Shown here piece by piece: positions 1-8,422 of a stretch of DNA of 41,711 nucleotides; position 1 is the first letter of the stretch, and every line of letters begins with the position of its first letter. Location: positions 1-41,711 of the forward strand of contig QHSC01000115.1 of the NCBI GenBank assembly GCA_003220345.1, written 5' to 3'. This stretch comes from Candidatus Rokuibacteriota bacterium (lineage in GTDB: Bacteria > Methylomirabilota > Methylomirabilia > Rokubacteriales > CSP1-6). A program made the position numbers and the translations under genes. The notes beneath the pieces are model-generated. The model was not told where the DNA came from, searched no databases, and saw only the letters and a list, made by a program, of their open reading frames with translations.

Positions 1-124
1 CGACCCGGTCCAGCTCCTCCATCATGGCGCGCTCGGCTGCGTCGGCTTTCTCCAGTGCGTTCATGCCGCGATCATCCGTCCGCGCGGAACCACTGTCAAG
101 GGCGGGGTCAGGTCTCACATTCAT
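1..124 (-). CDS. N-terminal part of an unknown protein, cut by the window edge
   Basis: An open frame starts at an ATG whose first base is 124 and runs off the left edge after 41 codons without a stop. The visible peptide begins MNVRPDPALDSG and becomes rich in Glu, Ala and Met, as in the start of a helical domain. A second in-frame ATG at 63 (MNALEKADAAERAMM) is an equally good start; neither has a clear Shine-Dalgarno sequence. It lies 41 bases downstream of the GHKL ATPase gene in the same direction, so the two are probably co-transcribed. No function can be assigned from so short a piece. Confidence 0.35.
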   Translation of the reverse strand, partial: MNVRPDPALDSGSARTDDRGMNALEKADAAERAMMEELDRV

Positions 125-165
125 GCATTTCGGGGTCAGCGGCAGGCTTGCCTTCTCTCCGCGGG

Positions 166-1737
166 CTATTTGCGCCGGCGGGAGACGCGGCGTTCGAGGG
201 CGGAGCCCCAGGCAGCGAGGAAGGTCGTGAGGAAGGCGTGTTCCTTGGCCGGCTCCACGGCTAGAGGCGCCAGCGCCAGGGCGGTAGCGAGGGCGATATG
301 GTAGCCCTCGGAGCGCGAGGCCGCCGCACGGCGATAGGCCGGATGGGCTTCGTTGATCCAGACTGTCGTCTCGACCAATCGGGCCAGTTCGACATCATCT
401 GATCTCGGCTCGAATTGGATGCTGAGGCCATATCGCGCCGGCCTGTGAGGGCTGCCTGATGAAGGGACTGTCGCCTCGGACGCCGGCGGCGCTACGGACG
501 CCGCCAGGTTAGGAGCAACGCCGAGGGACTCGCGACTCTGTCTGACTTCGGCCGCCACGCCTGGCGCAGGTTCGCCGTGAGAGATCACTTTGGCCACGGG
601 TTCGGGCATGCCGGGTCCCCGACCCATCGGCAGAGTCCGCTGGCCCCCGGCGCGGCGCTCTACGAGCGCGGCGAGCAACGGGAATTCGTCGGCGAGGTCC
701 ACGAGGACCGCTTCGAGGTCGCGCTCCACCGGTCGCGCGGCGCGCCGGCGTGCCTCGGCGCCTGCCTCCCGGAGATCGCCCCATTCCGCGAGCTGGCGCG
801 CCACACTTTCCTGGATGGCCTTCCGGTAAGCGAGATAGACCGCCCCTCGCGGCCCCGTACGGATGAAGTCGGCCTTGTTGAGCGTGAGTGCCTGCGCCAG
901 CGCAGGGGCTTCTATGAGCCCGCCGATCCGGTCCGGGGTGACCGGTGCAAGTCCGAGCCACTCCCAGCCGCGCTTGATGACCTTGCCAAAGGTGCTGATG
1001 GCGAGCCCGCGGCTCTCTTCTCGCAGCGGCAGCGGATCACGGACCAGATAGCCCGACGCGGCGGGCCGTCGCTTCCGCGGCAGACGGACGGCGATGGGCG
1101 CACGCTCCGGCGCTTGCCACGCCTCGGCCCCCAGGGCGCGGTCGTTGATCACGAACCGGACGCCACGTGGATAACGCTCGGCCAGGATCTCCGCCAGCTC
1201 CGGATCGAAGAGAGGCTGGAAATGCCGCCGGAGCGCCGCCTCGATGAAGCCGGCGTCGAGAAGCGGCGAGAGCGCATTCTTGAGACGAAGACGCACTGCG
1301 GTGCCGTGGTCGGCGACCAGGCCGGGTGGCGGGATCCACTTCCACGGCGCTCGGTGACGCGAGCCCAGGCGCCAGATGGTGGCCGAGTGATGTCGGCCCC
1401 GCCGCGTCTCCGTCAGCACCTCCTCGGAAACGAGCAGTCCGATCTTGATGCCCACGCCGGCGAAGCCGATGCCCTCCCCTCGCACCTTGGTGGTCGCAGC
1501 CACGTCGTGGTACCGGGCGAGGTCGCGCCGGCGCATCCCGCCGCCGTCGTCCAGCATGGTCAGCGTGCTCTCGCCGGAATCCACCGTGATCGTCAGCGCA
1601 GTCGCGTTCGAGTCGATGGCGTTGGCGACGATCTCGGTCAGGATGGTCTCCTCGGCAGCGCCAGGATAAGCGTCGCGGAGATCTTCGAGGAGGTGCAGGA
1701 GATCGATGGTTTGGAGTTGTCCCGCTAATCTACTCAG
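166..1737 (-). CDS. GHKL-fold (Hsp90/MutL/MORC-like) ATPase
   Basis: About 523 residues if translation begins at the CTG at 1737. The Bergerat nucleotide-binding fold is visible at the N-terminus: an N-box with Glu35, Asn39 and Asp42 (EIVANAIDSNA), a DDGGG G1 box at about 63-67, and a GEGIGFAGVG lid at about 87-96. The rest is a long unassigned region ending in Arg/Lys. The first canonical start in this frame, a GTG at 1584, would delete the N-box, and upstream codons contain no ATG, GTG or TTG, so a non-standard CTG start (1737, 1755 or 1764) or an upstream frameshift is needed. GHKL ATPases of this general kind occur with restriction and other DNA-conflict genes (MutL/MORC-like group), but no nuclease or helicase is visible here. 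The specific role is unknown. Confidence 0.78.
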   Translation of the reverse strand: MSRLAGQLQTIDLLHLLEDLRDAYPGAAEETILTEIVANAIDSNATALTITVDSGESTLTMLDDGGGMRRRDLARYHDVAATTKVRGEGIGFAGVGIKIGLLVSEEVLTETRRGRHHSATIWRLGSRHRAPWKWIPPPGLVADHGTAVRLRLKNALSPLLDAGFIEAALRRHFQPLFDPELAEILAERYPRGVRFVINDRALGAEAWQAPERAPIAVRLPRKRRPAASGYLVRDPLPLREESRGLAISTFGKVIKRGWEWLGLAPVTPDRIGGLIEAPALAQALTLNKADFIRTGPRGAVYLAYRKAIQESVARQLAEWGDLREAGAEARRRAARPVERDLEAVLVDLADEFPLLAALVERRAGGQRTLPMGRGPGMPEPVAKVISHGEPAPGVAAEVRQSRESLGVAPNLAASVAPPASEATVPSSGSPHRPARYGLSIQFEPRSDDVELARLVETTVWINEAHPAYRRAAASRSEGYHIALATALALAPLAVEPAKEHAFLTTFLAAWGSALERRVSRRRK

Positions 1738-1776
1738 CCCTCGCCTCGCGGCCAGGCCGCTCAGCTCGAACTGCGG

Positions 1777-1800
1777 CCCTCTCCCCCGATGGGGAGAGGG
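1777..1800. repeat. Dispersed palindrome, copy 1
   Basis: A perfect 10-bp inverted repeat (CCCTCTCCCC, loop CGAT, GGGGAGAGGG). Nearly the same palindrome recurs at 12587-12611 and, less perfectly, at 15620-15644. This copy lies between the divergent ATPase and binding-protein genes. Confidence 0.8.
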
Positions 1801-1833
1801 AAGAAGGGTGGTCGCGAGATGAAGGCCCGTGAT

Positions 1834-1862
1834 TTGACACGGGTCGGCTTTCGGCAGATTCT
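1834..1862 (+). promoter_or_regulatory. Candidate sigma-70 promoter of the first importer
   Basis: A perfect -35 hexamer TTGACA (1834-1839) is followed after 17 bases by GATTCT (1857-1862), a weak -10. Transcription would begin near 1869, about 37 bases before the ATG at 1906, which has its own GAGGAGGGG ribosome site. Confidence 0.4.
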
Positions 1863-1905
1863 CCGGGCAGCCTGGTCGGTCACCCGGCCTGAGAGGAGGG
1901 GCACG

Positions 1906-3459
1906 ATGCGACGAATGGTGGCGCTCTGGGTGGTGGGAGTGCTGGCGATGGGGGGTCTGGCCGGGATCTGGTCCGTGGAGGCCCAGACACCGGTGGCGGG
2001 CGGGACGCTGAGCTTCGCGGCGGGCGCCGACCCGGACAGCCTGGATCCGCAGAACACGCAGTCGAATCCGGGCGAGCAGGTGAACCGGATGATGTACGAC
2101 AACCTCGTTCGGTTCAGCACCAAGATGCAGCTCGAGCCGGCGCTGGCCGAGTCGTGGACGTCATCGAAGGACGGCCTCACCTGGACCTTCAAGCTTCGCA
2201 AGGGCGTCCGCTTCCACGACGGGACGGCCTTCGATGCCAAGGCCGTCAAGTACTTCTTCGATCGCGTGCTCGGGGACGAGAAGCCATTCAAGGCGAGCCT
2301 CTACACGCCGTTCGTCCAGGGCGCGCAGGTGGTGGATGACAGCACCGTGCGCGTCACGCTCAAGCAGCCCTTCGCCGCCTTCCTGTTCAGGCTCGCGCAT
2401 TCAGCGGGAGGCATCGTCTCTCCCGCCGCGCACCAGAAGTGGGGCAAGGACCTGACGCTGCACCCGGTGGGCACCGGCCCCTTCAAGTTCGTCGAGTGGG
2501 TGAAGGGCGACCGCGTGGTGCTCGAGCGCAACGACGGCTACTGGGGCGGGCGCCCGCTACTGGACCGGGTGACCGTGAAGACCGTCAAGGAGGACTCGGC
2601 CCGGGTGCTCATGCTCGAGTCGGGCGACACGGACCTCATTCTCAATATCCCGCCCGAGGACATTCCAAGGCTTCGTAAGGATGCGCGGTTCGCCGTCGAG
2701 TCGATCGCCACCGCCCGCGCGCTCTACATCATGATCAACCTCAAGAAGAAGCCATTCGATGACGTCCGCGTGCGGCAGGCCCTGAACCACGCTATCAACC
2801 GGGAGGCCATCGTCAAGAGCCTCTTCCAGAACAATGCGGAGGCGATCTCCGGCATCGTCGCGCCGCTCCAGAACGGCTACGCGAAGCTGCCCGGCTATGC
2901 CTACGATCCGAAGAAGGCCAAGGAGCTCCTGGCTCAGGCCGGCGTCCCTGCGCTCAAGGTGAAGCTCTGGTCGCCCAAGGGTCGCTACGTCAAGGACTTC
3001 GAGCTGGCGCAGGCGGTGCAGCAGGATCTGTCCGCCATCGGTGTGGACGCCGCGCTGTCAACCATGGAGTGGGGGGCCTACCTCTCGGCCACCAAGACCG
3101 GCCCCGAGCAGACAGACCGCGAGCTCTTCCTGCTCGGCTGGTCGCCCTCCACGGGCGAGGCGCAATGGGGAACCTTCCCGCTGCTTCACTCCTCGCAGCT
3201 CGCCCCCAAGGGCGACAACCGTGGATTCTTCGTCTCGAAGGCGCTCGATGACGCGCTCGACAAGGCGACGACGGCCACCAGCGATCAGACGCGCCTGGGA
3301 GCGCTCCGCGAGGTGCAGCAGATCGTCATCAAGGAAGCGCCGGCCATCTTCCTGATCTCGCCGAACATGATCGTCGGCGCGACGAAGAAGGTGCACGGCG
3401 TGGTGAACCTGCCGCTCGAGCTCACGTACCTGACCGAGAAGAGCTGGAAAGAAAAGTAG
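1906..3459 (+). CDS. ABC importer substrate-binding protein, family 5 (peptide/nickel type)
   Basis: 517 residues. The start is the ATG at 1906 because GAGGAGGGG lies 5-6 bases upstream and the protein then opens with a secretion signal (MRRMVALWVVGVLAMGGLAG, cleavage near VEAQ). The mature part starts with the family hallmark GGTLSFAAGADPDSLDP and contains TFKLRKGVRFHDGTAFDA and GTGPFKFVEW, typical SBP_bac_5 landmarks. The protein should be exported and bind a peptide or another small organic ligand for the permeases that follow. Family membership is clear; the ligand is not predictable. A 14-bp hairpin separates it from the first permease gene, which may raise expression of this protein relative to the permeases. 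Confidence 0.93.
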   Translation: MRRMVALWVVGVLAMGGLAGIWSVEAQTPVAGGTLSFAAGADPDSLDPQNTQSNPGEQVNRMMYDNLVRFSTKMQLEPALAESWTSSKDGLTWTFKLRKGVRFHDGTAFDAKAVKYFFDRVLGDEKPFKASLYTPFVQGAQVVDDSTVRVTLKQPFAAFLFRLAHSAGGIVSPAAHQKWGKDLTLHPVGTGPFKFVEWVKGDRVVLERNDGYWGGRPLLDRVTVKTVKEDSARVLMLESGDTDLILNIPPEDIPRLRKDARFAVESIATARALYIMINLKKKPFDDVRVRQALNHAINREAIVKSLFQNNAEAISGIVAPLQNGYAKLPGYAYDPKKAKELLAQAGVPALKVKLWSPKGRYVKDFELAQAVQQDLSAIGVDAALSTMEWGAYLSATKTGPEQTDRELFLLGWSPSTGEAQWGTFPLLHSSQLAPKGDNRGFFVSKALDDALDKATTATSDQTRLGALREVQQIVIKEAPAIFLISPNMIVGATKKVHGVVNLPLELTYLTEKSWKEK

Positions 3460-3464
3460 GCGCC

Positions 3465-3502
3465 GCCGGCCGCCGCGGGCATTCGAGGCCGCGGCGGCCG
3501 GC
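3465..3502 (+). promoter_or_regulatory. GC-rich hairpin between binding-protein and permease genes
   Basis: A perfect 14-bp stem (3465-3478 with 3489-3502) has a 10-base loop. It begins five bases after the binding-protein stop and ends five bases before the permease ATG. There is no T-run, so it is not a classic terminator. It probably acts on the mRNA, either protecting the upstream message or limiting permease translation. Confidence 0.7.
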
Positions 3503-3507
3503 TCACC

Positions 3508-4428
3508 ATGGTCGTCTACGTTCTCCGGCGCTTGTTCCTGCTCATCCCCGTGCTGGTTGGGGTAAGTGTCGTGTCGTTTGCCCTCTTGCAGCTCGTCCCC
3601 GGCGATCCGGCGCTGATTCTGGCCGGTGAGGAAGCTACCGAGGAGGTGCTGGTCCGGATCCGGCAAGAATACGGCCTGAACCGGCCGCTGCCCATCCAGT
3701 TCCTGGCCTATCTGCGTCACGCCGTCGTGGGCGACCTCGGGATCTCGATCCAGTCGCGCCAGCCCGTGGCCACGCTCCTCGCGCAACGATTCCCCTTCAC
3801 GCTCAAGCTCGCCTTCCTGGCCATCCTGGTGTCGGCGACGCTGGGGGTCGTGGCGGGAATCGTCGCGGCCACCCATCGCAACTCGTCCCTCGACATCGCC
3901 GCCCTGCTGGGCTCACTCGTCGGCATCTCCCTGCCGATCTTCTGGCTCGGCCTGCTCGCCATCCTCATCTTCTCGGTCAAGCTCCGCTGGCTGCCCTCCG
4001 GGGGCACGGGCACCCTCGCGCATCTGCTCCTGCCCGCCCTCGTGCTGGGAGCGGCCTCGTCGGCGGTGATCGCGCGCACCACGCGCGCCTCGATGCTGGA
4101 GGTGCTGCGCCAGGACTATGTGCGGACGGCGCGCGCCAAGGGCGTCTCGGACCGGCTCGTCGTGTATCGCCATGCCCTGGGCAACGCCATGATCCCCATC
4201 CTCACGGTCTTCGGACTCGAGTTCGGCTACAACCTGGGCGGCGCCGTGCTCACGGAGACGGTCTTCTCGCTGCCCGGAGTGGGCCGGCTCATCGTGGAGG
4301 GCATCTTCGCGCGAGACTATCCCGTGGTGCAGGGCGCCCTGCTGGTGGTGGCCACCACCTTCGTGCTCGTCAACCTTCTCACCGACGTCGCCTATGCCTT
4401 CTTCGATCCCCGCATCCGCTACGACTGA
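3508..4428 (+). CDS. ABC importer inner-membrane permease (DppB/OppB type)
   Basis: 306 residues, the usual length for this family. It begins MVVYVLRRLFLLIPVLVGVS, the standard first transmembrane helix of DppB-type permeases, followed by the periplasmic LVPGDPALILAGEEAT segment and the ...EYGLNRPLPIQFLAYL stretch. The cytoplasmic coupling loop is visible as YVRTARAKGVSDRLVVYRHALGN. The protein ends DPRIRYD, the typical family C-terminus. No ribosome site precedes the ATG other than the GAGG in the hairpin loop, so translation may depend on that structure. It partners the DppC-type protein whose gene overlaps its 3' end. Confidence 0.93.
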   Translation: MVVYVLRRLFLLIPVLVGVSVVSFALLQLVPGDPALILAGEEATEEVLVRIRQEYGLNRPLPIQFLAYLRHAVVGDLGISIQSRQPVATLLAQRFPFTLKLAFLAILVSATLGVVAGIVAATHRNSSLDIAALLGSLVGISLPIFWLGLLAILIFSVKLRWLPSGGTGTLAHLLLPALVLGAASSAVIARTTRASMLEVLRQDYVRTARAKGVSDRLVVYRHALGNAMIPILTVFGLEFGYNLGGAVLTETVFSLPGVGRLIVEGIFARDYPVVQGALLVVATTFVLVNLLTDVAYAFFDPRIRYD

Positions 4429-5296
4429 GCTCCCGCCCGTCGCGCGCCGGCGCTCACCCGGATTCTGGAGCGACGCCTTCCGGCGGATCCTCAAGAGCCG
4501 CGCCGCCATGAGCGGGGGCATCATCATCACGCTGTTCGTGGCCGTGGCGATCATGGCGCCGGTTCTCGCGCCCTACGAGCCGCTGCGCGGGCGCCTCGTG
4601 GAGCGCCTGCAGGCGCCGGACGCGGGCCACTGGCTCGGCACCGACGAGCTCGGGCGTGACGTGCTGTCACGCGTCCTCTACGGCGCGCGGATCTCGCTGC
4701 AGATCCAGATCGCCGCCGTCGGGCTCGCCCTCCTGCTCGGGACGGCGCTGGGCGTGGTCGCCGGCTACGTCGGCCGCTGGCCCGACATGCTGATCATGCG
4801 CGTCGTCGACATCATGATGGCCTTCCCCGGCATCTTCCTGGCCCTGGCCATCATCGCCGCGCTCGGCACCGGCCTCGGCAACGTGATCATCGCCAGCGCG
4901 ATCTTCCTGGTTCCCCAGTTCGCCCGGGTGGTGCGCGGCTCGGTGCTCACCTTGAAGGAGAAGGAATTCGTGGAGGCCGCCCGCGCGCTCGGGGAAGGCG
5001 ACGTCACGATCATCACGCGCTATCTGCTGCCGAACTCCCTGGCGCCGATCATCGTGCAGACGACTCTGCGCATGGCGACTGTTCTCCTGACCGCCTCCGG
5101 CCTGTCCTTCCTCGGGTTGGGTGTCCAGCCACCCAGCCCGGAGTGGGGGGCCATGCTCTCCAACGCGCGGGCCTACATGATCACGGCGCCCCATGTCGCC
5201 ACCGTCCCGGGGCTCGCCATCATGCTCGTGGTGCTGGGCTTCAATCTCCTGGGCGATGGCCTGCGCGATGCGCTCGACCCGCGGCTGAGAGAATGA
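4394..5296 (+). CDS. ABC importer inner-membrane permease (DppC/OppC type)
   Basis: 300 residues. The frame opens at an ATG 35 bases inside the upstream permease gene; this start gives the normal hydrophilic N-tail before the first membrane helix (GGIIITLFVAVAIMAPVLAPY). Hallmarks include HWLGTDELGRDVLSRVLYGAR, the coupling loop EFVEAARALGEGDVTIITRYLLPN and the end LLGDGLRDALDPRLRE. It forms the membrane channel with the DppB-type partner. No ATP-binding subunit follows, so the importer must use ATPases encoded elsewhere, for example the fused ATPase at 34554-36614 or one outside the window. Confidence 0.93.
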   Translation: MPSSIPASATTELPPVARRRSPGFWSDAFRRILKSRAAMSGGIIITLFVAVAIMAPVLAPYEPLRGRLVERLQAPDAGHWLGTDELGRDVLSRVLYGARISLQIQIAAVGLALLLGTALGVVAGYVGRWPDMLIMRVVDIMMAFPGIFLALAIIAALGTGLGNVIIASAIFLVPQFARVVRGSVLTLKEKEFVEAARALGEGDVTIITRYLLPNSLAPIIVQTTLRMATVLLTASGLSFLGLGVQPPSPEWGAMLSNARAYMITAPHVATVPGLAIMLVVLGFNLLGDGLRDALDPRLRE

Positions 5297-5384
5297 GCGG
5301 TGGCCTCAGCCGTGCCCCCGCAAGGTCGCTTGAACCACGCCTGGCTCGGGTAGAGGATAGCGGCCGGACGCGAAGGAGGGCAGG

Positions 5385-5399
5385 GTGACGCCAGCTTGA
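5385..5399 (+). other. Four-codon mini-ORF (MTPA) ahead of the ThDP enzyme gene
   Basis: A GTG with a good ribosome site (GGAGGG just upstream) opens a four-codon frame whose TGA overlaps the TTG start of the following gene in the sequence TTGA. It could deliver ribosomes to the weakly signalled TTG by termination-reinitiation. It could equally be chance, or mark a one-base sequencing error that hides a longer N-terminus. Confidence 0.35.
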
Positions 5400-7174
5400 G
5401 CGCGCAAGGGAAACAGCCGGGCGGGGCTCCGGGCTATGGCTCGGATCTCGTGGTCGAGCTCCTCCACGCCGTGGGCATCGAGCACGTTGCCATCAATCCG
5501 GGGGCGACGTTCCGGGGTCTCCACGACTCCCTCGTGAACTACGCGGGCACGCGGGGGCCCGAGCTCGTGCTGACCACGCACGAGGAGATCGCCGTGGCCC
5601 TCGCCCACGGCTACGCCAAGGCCAAGGGCACGCCGATGGCGGCCGTCGTTCACGACATCGTCGGCCTCCAGCACGCGAGCATGGCCATCTTCAACGCCTT
5701 CTGCGATCACGTTCCCATCCTCGTGCTGGGGGCCACCGGCCCCATGGACACGACACGGCGCCGCCCCTGGATCGACTGGATCCACACCGCGCTCGTGCAG
5801 GGGACGCAGGTGCGGGACTACGTCAAGCTGGACGACCAGCCCGCGAGCGTCGGCGCCATTCCCGAGGCCTTCCTGCGCGCGTGGCGGCTCGCGCGCACGG
5901 AGCCGCAGGGCCCCGTCTACCTGTGCCTCGACGCCGCGCTGCAGGAGGAGGCGCTCGAGCGCCCGGTGCCCCTGCCCGACGTCGCGCGCTTCCAGCCGGC
6001 GACCCCGCCGCACGCCGACCCGCGGGCCATCGACGATGCGGCCCGGCGCCTCGCCGAGGCGCGCTACCCGGTCATCGTCGTGGAGAATCTCGGACGCCGC
6101 CCGGGCGTGGCGGCGCCGCTCTGCCGGCTCGCCGAGCTCCTCGCGGCGCCGCTGGTCGACCTGGCCGTCGAGTACCAGGGAAGGCCGAGCGTGCCGGGCA
6201 ATCATCCCCTCGACATGAGCGGCGCGCGCGACGAGGTGGTGCGCGAGGCCGATCTCATCCTCGCCCTCGACGTGTCGAACTTCCTGGGCGCCCTGGGCAC
6301 GACGGATCGGAGCACGCGCGAGGTGCGGCTGCTCAACGAGCGCACGCGCGTGATCTCGATCTCGCTCGAGGACTACGCGGCGCGGAGCTGGGCGCAGACC
6401 TTCCAGTCGCTGATTCCCGTGGACCTGCCCATCGCGGCCGACGCCGCGCTCGCCCTGCCCGCGCTCGTCCTGGCCGTCGAGGACCGGCTGCGCCACGACC
6501 GCGGCGCCGCGGAGCGCAGGGCCCGGGCGGAGTGCATCGCCGCCCGCCATGGCGCGATCAGCGCGGAGTGGCAGGCCGCGGTTCGCCTCGAGCGCTCGTC
6601 GAAGCCCGTGACCCCCGCCGTGCTCGCGGCCGAGGTGTGGCAGGTCATCAAGGACGAGGACTGGATCCTCGCCAATGGCACGGGGAAGGGCTGGGCGCGC
6701 CGGCTCTGGGACTGGCAGCCCGAGCGCGCGTGCGGCGGCAGCGGGGGCGCGGGCCTCGGCTACGGGCTGCCCGCCGCGCTCGGCGTCACGCTTGCCCATC
6801 GCGGCTCGGGCAAGCTCTGCGTCAACCTCCAGGCCGACGGCGATCTGCTCTACGTGGTGAGCGGGCTCTACACCGCCGCGCACCACCGGCTGCCGCTCCT
6901 CACCGTCATGTTCAACAACCGGACGTACGGCAACGACGAGGAGCACCAGGAAGCGGTGGCCAAGACGCGCGGCCGCCCGGTGGAGAACAAGGTGGTGGGA
7001 ATCCGCATCGACGATCCCGCGCCGGACTTCGCGCGCATCGCCCAAGGCTTCGGCGTGCACGCAGAGGGGCCGCTCGATTCCGCCGAGGCGGTGGGGCCGG
7101 CGCTGCGACGCGCGCTCCGCGTGGTCAAGGACGAAGGGCGACCCGCGCTGGTCGACGTGATCACTCGGCCCTGA
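5396..7174 (+). CDS. Thiamine-diphosphate-dependent enzyme (acetolactate synthase / benzoylformate decarboxylase superfamily)
   Basis: 592 residues with the three-domain layout of ThDP decarboxylases and carboligases: a pyrimidine-binding domain (about 15-185) with the catalytic Glu in THEEIAVALAHGYAKAKGTP (Glu63 or Glu64), a central domain (about 205-350), and a C-terminal diphosphate-binding domain with the metal motif ADGDLLY...FNN at about 478-508. It probably decarboxylates or ligates a 2-oxo acid. The central domain lacks an obvious FAD-type acetolactate-synthase signature, and the gene is not with ilvN or ilvC, so branched-chain synthesis is unlikely. The start is a TTG whose best ribosome site is 15 bases away. 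The next genes encode amidohydrolases and a flavin oxidoreductase, which suggests catabolism. Confidence 0.85.
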   Translation: MSAQGKQPGGAPGYGSDLVVELLHAVGIEHVAINPGATFRGLHDSLVNYAGTRGPELVLTTHEEIAVALAHGYAKAKGTPMAAVVHDIVGLQHASMAIFNAFCDHVPILVLGATGPMDTTRRRPWIDWIHTALVQGTQVRDYVKLDDQPASVGAIPEAFLRAWRLARTEPQGPVYLCLDAALQEEALERPVPLPDVARFQPATPPHADPRAIDDAARRLAEARYPVIVVENLGRRPGVAAPLCRLAELLAAPLVDLAVEYQGRPSVPGNHPLDMSGARDEVVREADLILALDVSNFLGALGTTDRSTREVRLLNERTRVISISLEDYAARSWAQTFQSLIPVDLPIAADAALALPALVLAVEDRLRHDRGAAERRARAECIAARHGAISAEWQAAVRLERSSKPVTPAVLAAEVWQVIKDEDWILANGTGKGWARRLWDWQPERACGGSGGAGLGYGLPAALGVTLAHRGSGKLCVNLQADGDLLYVVSGLYTAAHHRLPLLTVMFNNRTYGNDEEHQEAVAKTRGRPVENKVVGIRIDDPAPDFARIAQGFGVHAEGPLDSAEAVGPALRRALRVVKDEGRPALVDVITRP

Positions 7175-7204
7175 ACGCATGCCCTCACGAAGGAGGAACA
7201 CGCC

Positions 7205-8422
7205 ATGGCACGCGATGGCTACCGCATCTTCGACGCGGACACCCACATCATCGAGCCCGTCGAGCCGATCGAGGAGTATCTGGCGGCCGGCGACCGGGCG
7301 AAGCTCACGGCGCTCGGGCCCCTGGTGGGGCGGGCTCCGGCCAAGGCCGGGATGTCGCGATACGTGATCGGCAAGCGGCCCGCGCTCAACCGGCGCCTCG
7401 GCTCGCGGGAGCGGGTCGCCCCGCCCTCCGCCGCGGCGCGCGGCGCGAAGGACGGGGGCACGCCGTGGGATGTCCGGTGGCAGGGACCGCCGTTTCCCAC
7501 CGATCGCGTGAGCTTCGATCCGCACGCGCGGGTCAAGGACATGGACATCGAGGGCATCGACGTGAACATGATCCTGCCCTCGGGAGGCGTGCCCGCGTGC
7601 GCCGGCCTGGACGATATTGCGCTCGAGCAGGAGATGTACAAGGCCTATCACCGCTTCCTCGCGGACTACTGCGCGCCCTATCCTGATCGCTTGACGAGTC
7701 TCGTCCTGGTCTCGGCGCGTGACGCCGCCTCGTCGGTGGCCGAGATCGAGCGCTGGGGAAAAGAGCCGTGGCCGGTGGGCATCTTCCCGATCTGTCCGCC
7801 CGAGCTGTCGCTCGACGACCCCGCGTGGGAGCCGATCTGGGCCGCGGCCGAGGCCCACGATCTCACCGTGGTCATCCACTCCTTCACGATGACCGTCCCC
7901 TACCCTCCCGGCATGTGGGACACCTGGGACAACGTCTTTCTCCAGCGCGCCGCGGGCCACGTGTGGAACGCGCAGCGCAACATGGCGGCGCTGATCGGCG
8001 CGGGCGTGCTCGATCGTTATCCGCAGCTGCGCCTGACCTCGCTCGAGTGCGGGCACGGCTGGCTGGCCTTCTGGGCCTCGCGGCTGGACGAGCTGGCCGA
8101 GATGTCCCGCCACGCGCTGCCGACCCTCAAGCAGAAGCCGAGCGAGTACATCCGCGGGCCGCAGTACTTCCAGAGCATCCAGCTCCACGAGGGCGAGCAG
8201 TCGCTGCGCCACGCCCTGGAGGCCATTGGCGAGGACACGCTCATGTTCGCCACCGACTACCCGCACTCGGAAAGCTGGTTCCCGAAGTCGGTGGACGTCG
8301 TCCTGGGCTGGACGTCCATCTCCGAGACGGCGCGACGGAAGCTTCTCTGGGACAACGCCGTGCAGTGCTACCACCGCTACGCGACCCGCGCGCTCGCCCT
8401 GGAGACGCGCGTCGCGCGATGA
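7205..8422 (+). CDS. Amidohydrolase family 2 (ACMSD-like) protein
   Basis: 405 residues, starting at an ATG with a strong AAGGAGGA site. The N-terminal metal motif is DADTHIIEP (Asp12, His14, Glu17), the form typical of one large ACMSD-related group. Further landmarks are ECGHGWLAFWASRLDE and, near the C-terminus, ATDYPHSESW, where the Asp and His are expected metal or catalytic residues. Such TIM-barrel enzymes hydrolyse or decarboxylate ring-derived acids using one divalent metal. The gene sits 30 bases after the ThDP enzyme gene and is followed by a second, distant member of the same superfamily, so the two may act in consecutive steps. The substrate cannot be predicted. Confidence 0.88.
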   Translation: MARDGYRIFDADTHIIEPVEPIEEYLAAGDRAKLTALGPLVGRAPAKAGMSRYVIGKRPALNRRLGSRERVAPPSAAARGAKDGGTPWDVRWQGPPFPTDRVSFDPHARVKDMDIEGIDVNMILPSGGVPACAGLDDIALEQEMYKAYHRFLADYCAPYPDRLTSLVLVSARDAASSVAEIERWGKEPWPVGIFPICPPELSLDDPAWEPIWAAAEAHDLTVVIHSFTMTVPYPPGMWDTWDNVFLQRAAGHVWNAQRNMAALIGAGVLDRYPQLRLTSLECGHGWLAFWASRLDELAEMSRHALPTLKQKPSEYIRGPQYFQSIQLHEGEQSLRHALEAIGEDTLMFATDYPHSESWFPKSVDVVLGWTSISETARRKLLWDNAVQCYHRYATRALALETRVAR

